In this document: in pieces, positions 12,201-16,565 of the stretch
How positions within the stretch are numbered: position 1 is the first letter of the stretch
Layout of the letters: each line of letters begins with the position of its first letter
NCBI GenBank assembly: GCA_947168445.1
Contig: CAMVLW010000016.1
Span: 1 to 33,504 of the forward strand
Reading direction: 5' to 3'
Length of the DNA stretch: 33,504 nt
Source of the DNA: an uncultured Clostridia bacterium
GTDB lineage: Bacteria > Bacillota > Clostridia > Oscillospirales > Acutalibacteraceae
The notes under the pieces: model-generated
Seen by the model: only the letters and a program-made list of their open reading frames with translations
Database searches by the model: none
Told to the model about the DNA's origin: nothing
Position numbers and translations under genes: made by a program

Positions 12201-12862
12201 CGCAGCGTGAAGCTGTAGCTTTCATTATAATTGCTGCCATTGATGAGGGGCTGCGTATACTGTCCTTCCGTTACGCTCACATTGCCCGTTGACGTCTTCG
12301 TGGTCGGGAAGCCGTCGGCGTCGATCTCGACAGCATTGCTGTCGGGGGAACTGCCTGTAGGGCTCAGCGTTCCTTTTTCAATGGCTCTTTCCAGATCGAT
12401 GGAGCCGTCCACGACCCCTTCGAGCAGCTTTTGAAGATTATCCACATGCTCGTCGGTGATTTCTGGGTTCTGATCCAGCGCTTTCGCGAGCTCGAGGGCA
12501 GCCTTCACCTTTTGGATACTGACGATCTGCTCCGGAGGAACCTCGTGGCCGTTAACGGTCAGTGTTCCCACATGCTCGTTGTTCGCGATGCGCTCCACCA
12601 GAGAGTTCAGCTCTGCGGTCTTGCCATCCTCACGGATGTCGAGCGAGACCATGTTGCCTTCTTCGTCGATGATGCCGGCGTCGTACAACAGCGACAGATC
12701 GGTTCTGGCGCGCGATTCATCGCCGTCATAAATCGTCGTCAGCTGATCGACGAGAGCTTGGTTCACTCCGGCGCTCGCCGAGAACGGGATGATAGTGAAT
12801 AAACTGACGACCATGACAACAGTCAACAGTATACTCACTGATTTTTTGACTAAATGTTTCAT
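1..12862 (-). CDS. Giant secreted multidomain surface protein (C-terminus beyond window)
   Basis: Reading from an ATG at 12862, the frame stays open for 4287 codons and leaves the window. The start has a GGAGG site six bases upstream, and residues 1-31 form a signal peptide (two Lys, hydrophobic core, SASA end), so the product is exported. Along the protein I see a Calx-beta-like segment (about 200-300), many Ig-like stretches, nine Asp at 1845-1853 before a glycine-rich beta region, propeller-like blades with LTDN and VAW motifs, CARDB-like repeats, and an InlB/Flg_new repeat ending GWYSAPTGG. Glycine-rich beta-helix repeats follow (about 3100-3285), then a (PG)6 linker near 3530, two modules of about 268 aa, and 72-aa WKNWNGDLLETDENVA repeats at the edge. 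It is probably an adhesin or glycan-binding protein; I see no catalytic motif. The anchor (sortase, SLH or dockerin) must lie beyond base 1. Confidence 0.9.
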   Translation of the reverse strand, partial: MKHLVKKSVSILLTVVMVVSLFTIIPFSASAGVNQALVDQLTTIYDGDESRARTDLSLLYDAGIIDEEGNMVSLDIREDGKTAELNSLVERIANNEHVGTLTVNGHEVPPEQIVSIQKVKAALELAKALDQNPEITDEHVDNLQKLLEGVVDGSIDLERAIEKGTLSPTGSSPDSNAVEIDADGFPTTKTSTGNVSVTEGQYTQPLINGSNYNESYSFTLRDAKNTTYYTESRYEGSGAGDTVVSMSRSGTKVTATLNRASALPVSFDWKVVGDGDGGSGTVTIPAGSTQASFNYTQPGSDWNGNCVYYIEADNLKNALFSNEKDVWSLKVTYKRSDTVKYTQADQLIDPQSAQNNPYKTVVSTNDSGTWVYAPTTYDMFPDLYSKNTSDVKFTLVVRTDKAITGNVTVRLLGTNYIPDVDASNISYKKLNYIPFSADYGSHYSDETTLIKDTSSTTPRYYLPMSMAAIGFGDYNWNLWSSFGYTNPPAYIFRMPEEYKAKITGIGIEVDAPLTDVQVTDVSVPQGTYYSGQEVPVTLTFNEFMQVSGDATLKINGVDCPLVPGTGGIAKKMTFAYTVKDIDSGSIAVSTLSGSFKNGKGDDVTVSGMNGKSFGAAQGVNIISDVKRGGLDLENVKYGIDDGDSCDQIVTALVPFKSDANLNWVGSETVAVNNGNGVTMALPGYPSALIRDYVAGAYFSYDGGVTRYPAYVVRSTDGSEKPLALAARFAAPDNETVYLRKDKLELFTDVDIIADPTMYMCKWENMQTDSKGFAFTTATAKSAGYVGGWSYYVKGGVYFSEDEYISRGSVDYSSAVENGYLKLDDGYYVQLADHADHPERQYDVEILASEGFYSAAVNGAHLEDNKPLKLDYQISDRKHFSCKAAKYFTWKSSDNMVAKITTSVENGRNVATVTLPGYHGSADISLVVNNGGTSYEIFAGTLVIADGMTPFFNIPSFSKNRTTLTGTETNILFSSNLTLRNLDAGVDETKFSAELYDSSNAKIWSKDYISTLYNTVSHVTIPGDQLTAPGVYTVKLSGEHHGTGDTLPPVMTDSTSLTVKQAPAKITLDKLENYYVTSSHVPSQLSYTVNNSNATVRYTIQKSGEAVSKMQTPSTAGVIPFSAGKPSGLKEVYTVTVYARNTDDEEWSVDSLLLTVYNEDILDVVVADVAPGAIGGTTGGTGESMNGKTVVMDNADKPQKYLTSSDYQLTFEDFTALRTDISLQKVISVNYGAGVWGMLSDRIQWESDNPDLVSANYEQGGMYSDIRNYSYTSYMPATDILLVGKGDTQDSVTVTATHANTGMKASVKVNAKTLKDKLYLFQFYPTTTTTVIYYNGNGVRRELTSNEQGELAVYEPAGIASDVQTMSTNPDPDNNSNTDTYVGTVLQKNLASGERDVASLQLYACNNLRLRRINKVTLVFRNTDGTAYNGDVTIHGGVYKNDLYCPTATIKTDRAGEAHNGIDGITGHVSNGKLDLYFDPSTFRYDSSDDQALPGDNITYVLEYTTNDCRPGLVVIYSYSNYKGLIRDSNAVIQLKKFTGNTTSPQIITQTMQQYYDKNGNAVPTSYERDVIDYTEYIGLSRQVSQVKLTTEVALMNEPVVKDSNNYSTYKGDKAYSFAVCKPNGKEFTDALAAGGAQPRNAETDATLITNLKDYAGSTLFVFPFSTFAVMRGSYTMNNTSLTADGVTDGGSVETFTTENCRTVAKMAIYYGNQAVKNEALPFGVSNLSHQPDVSGPVREMGTEIKSDVQSKADIGSIFSSINVNDMIQKGVIFLSGLTGKGNDKMMNMLILPTEDPATFRIMVFIGYNKRGQDSDEDKINVEFDPDQMYDDIEKFDEALNSMSKDDDDDDDDDGGEGSIEFNFYGTLTLDAHMGIADGDWDIRFAGGNIGANFAVGYEWSQNFMVGPVPILVSFGVGANADLELGFASNEDVREMLLDAALGVSMEAFAGVGFDLSIVAFQLGIFGEIGANVNFLSLTSTDQSGSVTMNNGTKLDIAGEIGLRMKVKFLLFEYSKTFCSTGFNWSKTWGKYDAILDAWENGSPAEIKGTTANGRAYSMMLYPTGTAMITVDDEGELESRDYLDQGVRLWNIGLPSPRTLLFKSANSRGNALTDVQTNAYPYANPVFTDDGEMFLYLSDNNNAKDRQTVISYAVNNGVGYTDKGRLDLSDEVLMDSSISASGTGNNAFAAWVKQEQKPVKEKNDTSASYDELGIMLNSTEIYAGDYNGSAWNVTRLTDNTNADMAPVVASSGNRAIVAWRSLDASSMPESGADLDITAMFNVENSIRYRIYDGTDWTDAQIAYNGAAGTVNAIDAAMLDNGTALLTYTVRTGEDLTSTETFYTVVDMTGNALTTVRLTNDNAIDTNAQAVALGDQFVLGWYSEYGTNTTDGSAAHDVRMALVNANGSVDANFPESIGGEVSPIGSNFRFTQPAGNNNLNKLSIIWSQAADSDDSADNGKYALNAVRFYQQDGAFSVTAPTEISLTDKGFKIDHFDTYTDAEGIIHTLILGSDYSNITGLEVYDSIDMTNLPVQTNNSPYPNDQHLRILAQDTLSHIKLGSGGFAPAKIEVSADTDLTDLTLGLNLPIQFTVKNTGTEKIDHITISGAADKEFTNLNLLPNETTTLVVSYPVPEYSVQDVTFQVAPEGGDTKTVDVTLNRPDVGIAGMKLLREENGERDVQVTLANTSGIPLAGSGKTVKLALYKDSAHTQQLDLVTISSNSDLADIDAGFYSSTSTIDVAQLIGSAEEIPDSGVSIYAHAWVENADGTAVDELYPHDNDDVLFFHGLLTKNNGEILTDTCWIEKTNDGYTVNASIRNNSLKPQTVSNPVLILLDSEDKVIGQKPLTLESLTLNKEQQLSAQPVTFTADEVSGTPVSAQLGFVSTITFSAEGGKFKGEDQVTRQTDVFGKLSELPVPDGLPPYKAAFIGWYSAPTGGEPVTLDNQFITDTTVYARYSNVDVPYLALSYNEAEQQVKREEKTVSGAEYREVSYSDSWQAGWYVLLKDYTAQSQITVNGDVNLILCDGATLNAPKGIKMAKGSKLRVYGQTQGTGKLKAISRMNEQHAYDGAIEGSGEFYLHGGEVEADSTATINGGLEAQTVVVYGGKLTATAKMGAGIGSKYGSEFNGTVTIYGGDVTASAIDGAGIGSGYSGTFSGTVAIYGGNVNTTGYYGSGIGSGQSGSSGSFNGTVTINGGTVTATGNSGAGIGSGEDGSFDGTVTINGGNVTATGNSGAGIGSGEDGSFDGTVTINGGDVIATSTSGNGIGAGEGGSYNGTLKLGAGVGLLNGDGKTLAAPADSEQTVTRRAPVMKTGVGESKDPVSYMEKGTEKSCEEYDLFTDSTTALSNDLGDGWYVVSGTVTVPDRISVSGDVKIILCDGAELIGEKGIALNEGNTLSIYSQKEGTGKLSVKSNHSKQAAIGTSDYEDRAGALKVYGGQIYATSSSSPPAVGDGNNESGSLYVAGGKLVLANTRSNRALKIASVTLENGMTAYQGSEPEPETTGSEVNEVEIENGDFRDAYVTFVSAPNIDPGPGPGPGPGPGGNDGEWNVYSPGDGTIVAEWMGSGFKPRQTLTVIAEGGAVTGQPYPASYNTATWTLLDPPTFTYYRLSDPNDSNSGVLLSGAPSEKGVYSVEATVTVMRPWGPAANYSTRKTFAIGYETLNITGATLKPRDYEQGNSTAEVTSVTFDKPGLQMGVDYEVTEVYVQDMAGENVPVTLTVKLLKGDYFLASNRYQTTMTINKVAYTGIKKATVKVNAAEGSFMQAELPIPNSSGATFTNNYSDVVSVNYYGGRYLGINTLTQITSTEPMTITIHYTSRTYEDFDFTLTLVPTSKKVQEFNVIGIPEKISVGDTGSSLDTHIFNGDGTVSYSVVPGYEEYISIDSVTGAITAKKAGTAYFFATASETEDYAETSKYCQINLVEDPRPQQIITASDITASYGAADLKIDAKTSGNGALRYMVKSGYDVLYVDDNGNITVRGTGKAVITVTAEETDAFRSATKDVTVTINKGVYTGLKELTVPIGASQGSQTSVNMPFSYNDVREAQVTNNYSDYISINAFGNSVYINTDAQMESTAPMTVTIHYTSIGYEDFDFTLNLIPVTKQIPYLRIWGAPETLEVGQTSGGFSDYDISNGGDGKISFSVLPGYEEYISIDSVTGAITAKKPGKAYYCMTSSETDGYAKNTVTMMITITGEEPAAYTVTWKNWNGDLLETDENVAAGTTPSYNGDTPIKGADDEYTYTFSGWSPEIAAVTGDITYTAQFTAVPKEVKYTVTWKNWNGDLLETDENVA
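396..1440 (-). repeat. Tandem modules of about 268 aa inside the giant gene
   Basis: Matching stretches recur about 801-807 bp apart: one beginning at 396 and 1203 (encoding GYEEYISIDSVTGAITAKK) and one at 593 and 1394 (encoding YEDFDFTLTLVP-like strands). Each module combines a bacterial Ig-like (Big-type) fold with a strand-rich domain. The copies differ at many bases, so this is an older duplication than the 72-aa repeat at the edge. Confidence 0.8.
3010..3560 (-). repeat. Glycine-rich beta-helix repeats, 87-bp period
   Basis: The protein pattern TVTINGGxVTATGNSGAGIG recurs about every 29 residues. Two copies, beginning at 3142 and 3229, are nearly identical at the DNA level (exact spacing 87 bp), and flanking copies are more diverged. 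This pattern is typical of right-handed beta-helix surface proteins of Clostridia. A shorter related module lies near 2440-2800 (SGDVKIILCDGAEL). Confidence 0.85.
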
Positions 12863-12949
12863 TTTCTACCTCCTTTTGTTTTTTATATATAACATCGCTT
12901 ATTTGGATCTGCCCGCTGACCATATACGAAAAATTCATATCAGGCAATT

Positions 12950-12984
12950 AAAAAAACACAGGCGCAGTTAACCTGCGTCTGTGT
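12950..12984 (-). terminator. Intrinsic terminator upstream of the giant gene start
   Basis: On the minus strand ACACAG-A-CGCAG, a short loop, then CTGCG-C-CTGTGT is followed at once by seven T. The stem is 11 bp with one A-C mismatch. It lies 88 bases before the ATG at 12862 and reads toward it. It may end an upstream transcript, or act as a conditional attenuator for the giant gene. Confidence 0.75.
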
Positions 12985-13017
12985 CGGTTTAACAAAATGA
13001 TTCTGCTGAAAAAAGGG

Positions 13018-13070
13018 CGCACGAAAAAAGCGCGGTTATCCGCTGTGCTATGCGTTCGTGCATTCGTGCG
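13018..13070 (-). other. Possible structured leader RNA or small RNA
   Basis: Directly after the predicted start of transcription, minus-strand CGCACGAA (13070-13063) can pair with TTCGTGCG (13025-13018), which is followed by CCC and six T. Inside, ATGC/GCAT (13063-13050, loop ACGAAC) and GCGG/CCGC (13042-13031, loop ATAA) can form two small hairpins. I recognise no known riboswitch consensus. The whole 12863-13267 gap holds only this element, its promoter, the terminator at 12950-12984 and AT-rich sequence. Confidence 0.35.
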
Positions 13071-13076
13071 GATAGC

Positions 13077-13105
13077 ATTATCGCTCCTGCCCTCATCCGT
13101 GTCAA
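13077..13105 (-). promoter_or_regulatory. Sigma-A promoter for the leader of the giant gene
   Basis: Minus-strand TTGACA (13105-13100), a 17-bp spacer and GATAAT (13082-13077) form a near-consensus promoter. Transcription would start near 13070, giving a leader of about 208 bases before the ATG at 12862. A second, weaker extended -10 (TGTTATATA) lies close to the start codon. Confidence 0.7.
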
Positions 13106-13267
13106 GCCCTTTCGGTAAATTCTTGTATATTTTAATATAATTGTATCATACTATAGAAAGATTAAAATTACAAATTGGAATTATGAGTTTGCAGGACGTT
13201 AGTTTTTTTATAATTTTCACCGATCAGATGCTCACTCCGTTCGGCAGATTTCAAGTAAGCTGCCTGA

Positions 13268-13870
13268 TTAGCTGCTTTTCCCGTTAATCCAATTATCATC
13301 AAAGGCAAGAGCGCCGATTTCAGCTTTCATCAGAGAATATTTTTCATCTTCCAGTTTAGCGATAATTTCATCTTGTGTGTGTCCGTATTCCTCAGCGGTC
13401 ATATTTGTCCAATTCAAATCACTGCCCAGCTTTTGCAAAACAACACTGTCCACAGGGCAATCACACATTGTAAAATCAAGCTTTATATCACCGATATGCT
13501 CCCTATAGACATATAGATACTTATATGTCATATTAACTAGCTTTTGCGCCAGCCCAAAGGGTTTGAAACAGCGCATTGTTCCTTTAACGGTTTTCGTTTT
13601 CTCTTCATCGCATGTCCAGAATAACGCGTTGCAAATCTTTTTCTTGTCTATTTTTGTATAATCAAAGCCGTTTTTCTTCAGTTCGTTCATCATGTAATTG
13701 ACTCTTTCTTTTTTTGACTGAAGAAAAAAAGCGGATACAAATCTTCCGCCGGACATCATGTCCCTGTCGGCAAGCTCAACGCATTTTTTTATCACGGCAT
13801 CAGGGTTGTTCATATTTACCTGCTGCCCCAAAACAGCTTGCTTTAAAAAACGGATTTGATAATCGTTCAT
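13268..13870 (-). CDS. Hypothetical protein, 200 aa
   Basis: I do not recognise this family. The frame starts at ATG 13870 with AAAGGA about eight bases upstream. The protein is soluble by appearance, with no signal peptide or membrane segment; it is rich in Lys and Asp and has several Cys, including a CDCPVDSVVL stretch (about residues 137-146) followed by a Trp- and Glu-rich helical C-terminus. By eye its codons are more AT-rich than those of neighbouring genes, which suggests a different history. Its 5' end lies inside the broken amidohydrolase frame, so it appears to have been joined to this operon by recombination. A role in defence or mobile DNA is possible but unsupported. Confidence 0.7.
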   Translation of the reverse strand: MNDYQIRFLKQAVLGQQVNMNNPDAVIKKCVELADRDMMSGGRFVSAFFLQSKKERVNYMMNELKKNGFDYTKIDKKKICNALFWTCDEEKTKTVKGTMRCFKPFGLAQKLVNMTYKYLYVYREHIGDIKLDFTMCDCPVDSVVLQKLGSDLNWTNMTAEEYGHTQDEIIAKLEDEKYSLMKAEIGALAFDDNWINGKSS

Positions 13871-13961
13871 ATATATTTCCTTTCTGAGAATAGAGCAGCT
13901 GCTCCGTCGTCATGTTAAAATCCGGAATATGCCCAATGTGGGCGTGGGTGTCGATAATCAT
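13800..13961 (-). pseudogene. Amidohydrolase/metal-dependent hydrolase, 5' remnant
   Basis: The ATG at 13961 overlaps the TGA of the upstream gene as ATGA, a classic coupled start. It encodes MIIDTHAHIGHIPDFN, the beta-1 metal-binding start (DTHAH) of amidohydrolase or TatD-like enzymes, which normally run to 230-350 residues. Family-like sequence fades after about 26 codons (near 13885); the frame then ends at 13800 after 53 codons inside the next gene. No remaining part of the enzyme was found downstream. The breakpoint coincides with the ribosome site of the 200-aa gene, so this is best read as a gene cut by a recombination or insertion event. Confidence 0.65.
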
Positions 13962-14593
13962 GCGGCATTCTCCAACGGCAGCAGCGCTTCGATAAACTCA
14001 AGAAACGCTTCATCGCTGCCCTCGTCGCAAAGATGATTGCGATTGCCCTTATGCAGCGTGGCGGCGTAAATCTTGCGTTCCGCATCCGCGTCCAAATTCT
14101 CTTTAAAATAATATTGGGTGAGCTCCCAGTGATTTACCGTCGGGTTTCCCAACCTGTTCACCTCATGAACGGGCACGTTCTCACCTACGGTGATATAGCC
14201 GAAGCGGATGGCGCGATTGAGTTTGTGGGCGGCGTTGAACGCTTGCGCGATATTTTCACATTCATTCTTTACATTCATCAGCCCGCCTGCCTTGCTCTCG
14301 ATTACGGTGATGACGTCGTCGGGAGTGTAAAGGTAATCGGAAAACGGCTGTGCGTCCGCTTTGACAATCAGCAAATCGTATTCATATTTGGAACCGATAA
14401 CATAGGAGTTGACCGGGGAAACGGTATACGGCAGCGCATGCTCCCGGAAATAGCGCATCAGCTCTCGGCGCAGCAGATTGGCGGCAAGGAGTCCGTTCAG
14501 CTTTTTTGCGTCGCCCGAATCTGCATTGTACTTTAAAAAAGCTGCATTTACCTCTGCTTTTTCTTTATGATAGGTCTGATAATATGTATTCAT
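13958..14593 (-). CDS. Hypothetical protein with PD-(D/E)XK nuclease-like signature
   Basis: The product has about 211 aa and no export signal. A hydrophobic strand with E71-Y-D73 (KYEYDLLIV) is followed 26 residues later by E99-S-K101 (VITVIESKAGG), the D...ExK layout of restriction-endonuclease-fold proteins; fold membership is inferred, not proven. The C-terminus ends in an acidic helix. I chose ATG 14593, which has GAGGGG six bases upstream; an in-frame GTG at 14602 overlaps the upstream stop but has no usable ribosome site. The gene lies between the unknown 148-aa gene and the amidohydrolase remnant in one operon. It could be a nuclease acting on foreign DNA, or a degenerate, DNA-binding member of the fold. 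Confidence 0.75.
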   Translation of the reverse strand: MNTYYQTYHKEKAEVNAAFLKYNADSGDAKKLNGLLAANLLRRELMRYFREHALPYTVSPVNSYVIGSKYEYDLLIVKADAQPFSDYLYTPDDVITVIESKAGGLMNVKNECENIAQAFNAAHKLNRAIRFGYITVGENVPVHEVNRLGNPTVNHWELTQYYFKENLDADAERKIYAATLHKGNRNHLCDEGSDEAFLEFIEALLPLENAA

Positions 14594-14598
14594 ATGGC

Positions 14599-15045
14599 TC
14601 ACCCCTCAAAATAAAAGCGCGGAAAACGGCTTGATTTGTCTATCATCTCAATAAAGCTGACGCCGGGCTTGCCTGTAACGCGCAAGCCTGACAGCGCGTC
14701 CTTATCGACCCTTTGCATGGACGTGAGCAAGAACCATGTCGTTGAGGGCTCAACGGCATAGGGAGCGGGGGAAAACGCAGCGGCGTCATCGGGAAGAAAC
14801 GCACCGACAAGCACGCCAACGCGCACCTGCTCAACGCTGCAAAGATAATAAAAGTTCTCATCCTTGTTGAAAATCAAGAGCGTGTCAATAAAGGGAGCGC
14901 GTTCCGGCTTCATTTGCAGCTTTGTGCTGAAGTAACACTTACCCTTTTCGCGCAGCGTCGCTTCATGGAGCGAAGCAATATGCGCCGCGGAGACATACTC
15001 ATTGTTTACCTTGCCTGCTTTTAGTTTAACGGCGATTCCGTTCAT
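14599..15045 (-). CDS. Hypothetical protein, 148 aa, first gene of the accessory operon
   Basis: I do not recognise the family. ATG 15045 has a strong GGAGG site about seven bases upstream and a good promoter further up. The protein is cytosolic in character, probably alpha/beta: FSTKLQMKPERAPFIDTLLI, then FYYLCSVEQVRVGVLVG, and a C-terminal TGKPGVSFIEMIDKSSRFP segment. No catalytic motif stands out. It ends one to three bases from the start of the nuclease-like gene, so the two are very likely translated together and may act as partners. Confidence 0.75.
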   Translation of the reverse strand: MNGIAVKLKAGKVNNEYVSAAHIASLHEATLREKGKCYFSTKLQMKPERAPFIDTLLIFNKDENFYYLCSVEQVRVGVLVGAFLPDDAAAFSPAPYAVEPSTTWFLLTSMQRVDKDALSGLRVTGKPGVSFIEMIDKSSRFPRFYFEG

Positions 15046-15119
15046 ATAATTACCTCCAATGTAAAAAAATAATGTAATAATGATGTAAAGATAAGGTAGT
15101 AATTAATCACTATGCATGT

Positions 15120-15148
15120 ACTATACCACATACTTTATGGCTTGTCAA
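15120..15148 (-). promoter_or_regulatory. Near-consensus sigma-A promoter of the accessory operon
   Basis: Minus-strand TTGACA (15148-15143), a 17-bp spacer and TATAGT (15125-15120). The predicted 5' leader to ATG 15045 is about 68 bases and T-rich. The strength of the boxes suggests steady expression. Confidence 0.85.
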
Positions 15149-15169
15149 GAGGGTTTTTGGAATTTTCTC

Positions 15170-15202
15170 AAAAAAATACTATCCTGAAAGAATCAGGATA
15201 GT
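15170..15202 (-). terminator. Intrinsic terminator of rlmD
   Basis: A perfect 10-bp stem (ACTATCCTGA with TCAGGATAGT, 5-base loop) at 15178-15202 is followed on the minus strand by A and seven T. It lies 58 bases after the rlmD stop and insulates the accessory operon, whose promoter begins just downstream. Confidence 0.9.
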
Positions 15203-15259
15203 AATGCGAATCATATGAAGTTGAGCAACGGAGCGGCATATTCTGAAAAGGGATTCCGC

Positions 15260-16447
15260 TCAGCGACCCTCACCGTTATGCTTCATTAGCTTTACCACGC
15301 ACTCCACATGCGCCGTGTGCGGAAACATGTCCACGGGCTGGATTTGCTGCACGCGGTAGGCGCTGTTTTTGCGCAGGTACGCCAAATCCCGCGCGAGGGT
15401 TTCGGGATTGCAGCTGACATACACCACTTTTGGGGGAGCAAGGCGAATCAGCGCGTCCAAAAACCGCTCGCTGCTGCCCGCGCGCGGCGGGTCCATCAAA
15501 ACAATATCAAGCTGTTCGCCCTCGTCGGCGACCGCCTGCATAAACTCGCCCGCGTCGCCCTTGTAAAAGCGGATATTCTTCAAGCCGTTTGCCTTGGCGT
15601 TCTGAATCGCGTCGCGCACCGCGTCGCCGTTCAGCTCCACGCCAATCACCTGACCCGCGCCGTGCTTGGCGGCGACAATGCCGATGGTGCCGATGCCACA
15701 GTAGGCGTCGAGCACGGTTTCTTTGCCCTTTAAGCCCGCAAATTCAATCGCCTTGTTGTAAAGCAACTCTGTTTGCACCGGGTTAATCTGATAAAAGCTC
15801 TTGGGCGAAATGCGAAAGCGGCAGCCGCAGAGCACGTCCTCAATGTAACCCTTGCCGTAGAGCACGTTTTGCCGCTCGCCGAGGACTAAATTCGTCTGAT
15901 AGGGATTGATGTTCTGCACGATAGTCGTGATTTGCGGAAATTGTTCGCGCAGCGCCTTGACAAAATGATTCTTTGAAGGAAAAATAGGCGTTCCTGTCAC
16001 CAGCACCACCATCACTTCATTCGTCGCAAACCCGCGCTTGACCAGCACATGCCGCAAAAATCCCTTGCGCGTGTCCTCGTTGTAGGTCGTCATGCGGAAG
16101 GACGGCAGCAGCCTGCGCACCGCGACAATAATTTCGTCGGCGGTTCTGTCCTCAATCTGGCAGCTGTCAATGCTGACAATGCGGTGCGTGCCCGACTGGT
16201 ACACGCCCGACTGAATCCTGCCGTTTCTGTCGGTGCGAAACGCCGCCTGAACCTTGTTGCGGTAGTGATAAGGGTCGTCCATGCCGATAACCGGCGCAAC
16301 CCTGCCAAAGCCTTTCAGCAGCTTTTCCACCTTGTTCTGCTTAAAGCGGAGCTGCTCCGGGTAGCTTAAATTTTGCAGCTGGCAGCCGCCGCACTTTTTA
16401 TAAACCGGGCAGCTTCCGTTTTGAATGTTTTGCTTGCTCTGTGACAT
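15260..16447 (-). CDS. rlmD: 23S rRNA (uracil-5-)-methyltransferase, RlmD/RumA family
   Basis: The enzyme adds a methyl group from S-adenosylmethionine to C5 of a uracil in 23S rRNA. An N-terminal iron-sulfur ligand set is visible (C13, C19-G-G-C22 in CPVYKKCGGC), but there is no clear TRAM domain before it. The SAM-binding motif VLDAYCGIGTIG, then DPPRAG, the catalytic Cys in YVSCNPETLARDL and the closing DMFPHTAHVECV are all present. The length, about 395 aa, suits the TRAM-less bacterial form. I chose ATG 16447, which has GAGAGG six bases upstream; an ATG at 16471 lies only about six bases from the predicted transcription start. In Firmicutes such enzymes may methylate two sites (RlmCD), so the exact target is uncertain. 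Confidence 0.93.
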   Translation of the reverse strand: MSQSKQNIQNGSCPVYKKCGGCQLQNLSYPEQLRFKQNKVEKLLKGFGRVAPVIGMDDPYHYRNKVQAAFRTDRNGRIQSGVYQSGTHRIVSIDSCQIEDRTADEIIVAVRRLLPSFRMTTYNEDTRKGFLRHVLVKRGFATNEVMVVLVTGTPIFPSKNHFVKALREQFPQITTIVQNINPYQTNLVLGERQNVLYGKGYIEDVLCGCRFRISPKSFYQINPVQTELLYNKAIEFAGLKGKETVLDAYCGIGTIGIVAAKHGAGQVIGVELNGDAVRDAIQNAKANGLKNIRFYKGDAGEFMQAVADEGEQLDIVLMDPPRAGSSERFLDALIRLAPPKVVYVSCNPETLARDLAYLRKNSAYRVQQIQPVDMFPHTAHVECVVKLMKHNGEGR

Positions 16448-16483
16448 GCCGCACCTCTCAAATTCATTCATTCTCTACTGCCA

Positions 16484-16512
16484 ATTATAACGCCGAACGC
16501 GGAAATTAGCAA
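16484..16512 (-). promoter_or_regulatory. rlmD promoter
   Basis: Minus-strand TTGCTA (16512-16507), a 17-bp spacer and a perfect TATAAT (16489-16484). The predicted start near 16477 supports ATG 16447 as the rlmD start. Confidence 0.7.
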
Positions 16513-16519
16513 TATGCAA

Positions 16520-16548
16520 TTGCGTTTTCGCGCGGTTTATTGTATAAT
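16520..16548 (+). promoter_or_regulatory. Promoter of the NusG-II/Gx pair
   Basis: TTGCGT (16520-16525), a 17-bp spacer and TATAAT (16543-16548). It is back to back with the rlmD promoter, with only seven bases between the two -35 boxes. The predicted 5' leader before ATG 16566 is only about 11 bases, fitting the weak ribosome site of that gene. Confidence 0.7.
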
Positions 16549-16565
16549 AATCGTGAAAGTAGTTG

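Noticed and set aside
13018..13070. Cyclic-di-GMP or other known riboswitch before the giant gene
   Set aside because: The conserved core words of the GEMM and c-di-GMP-II classes are not present; it is kept only as an unnamed foldable leader.
16448..16471. Upstream ATG as rlmD start
   Set aside because: It has a poor ribosome site and lies about six bases from the predicted transcript start; ATG 16447 has GAGAGG at ideal spacing.
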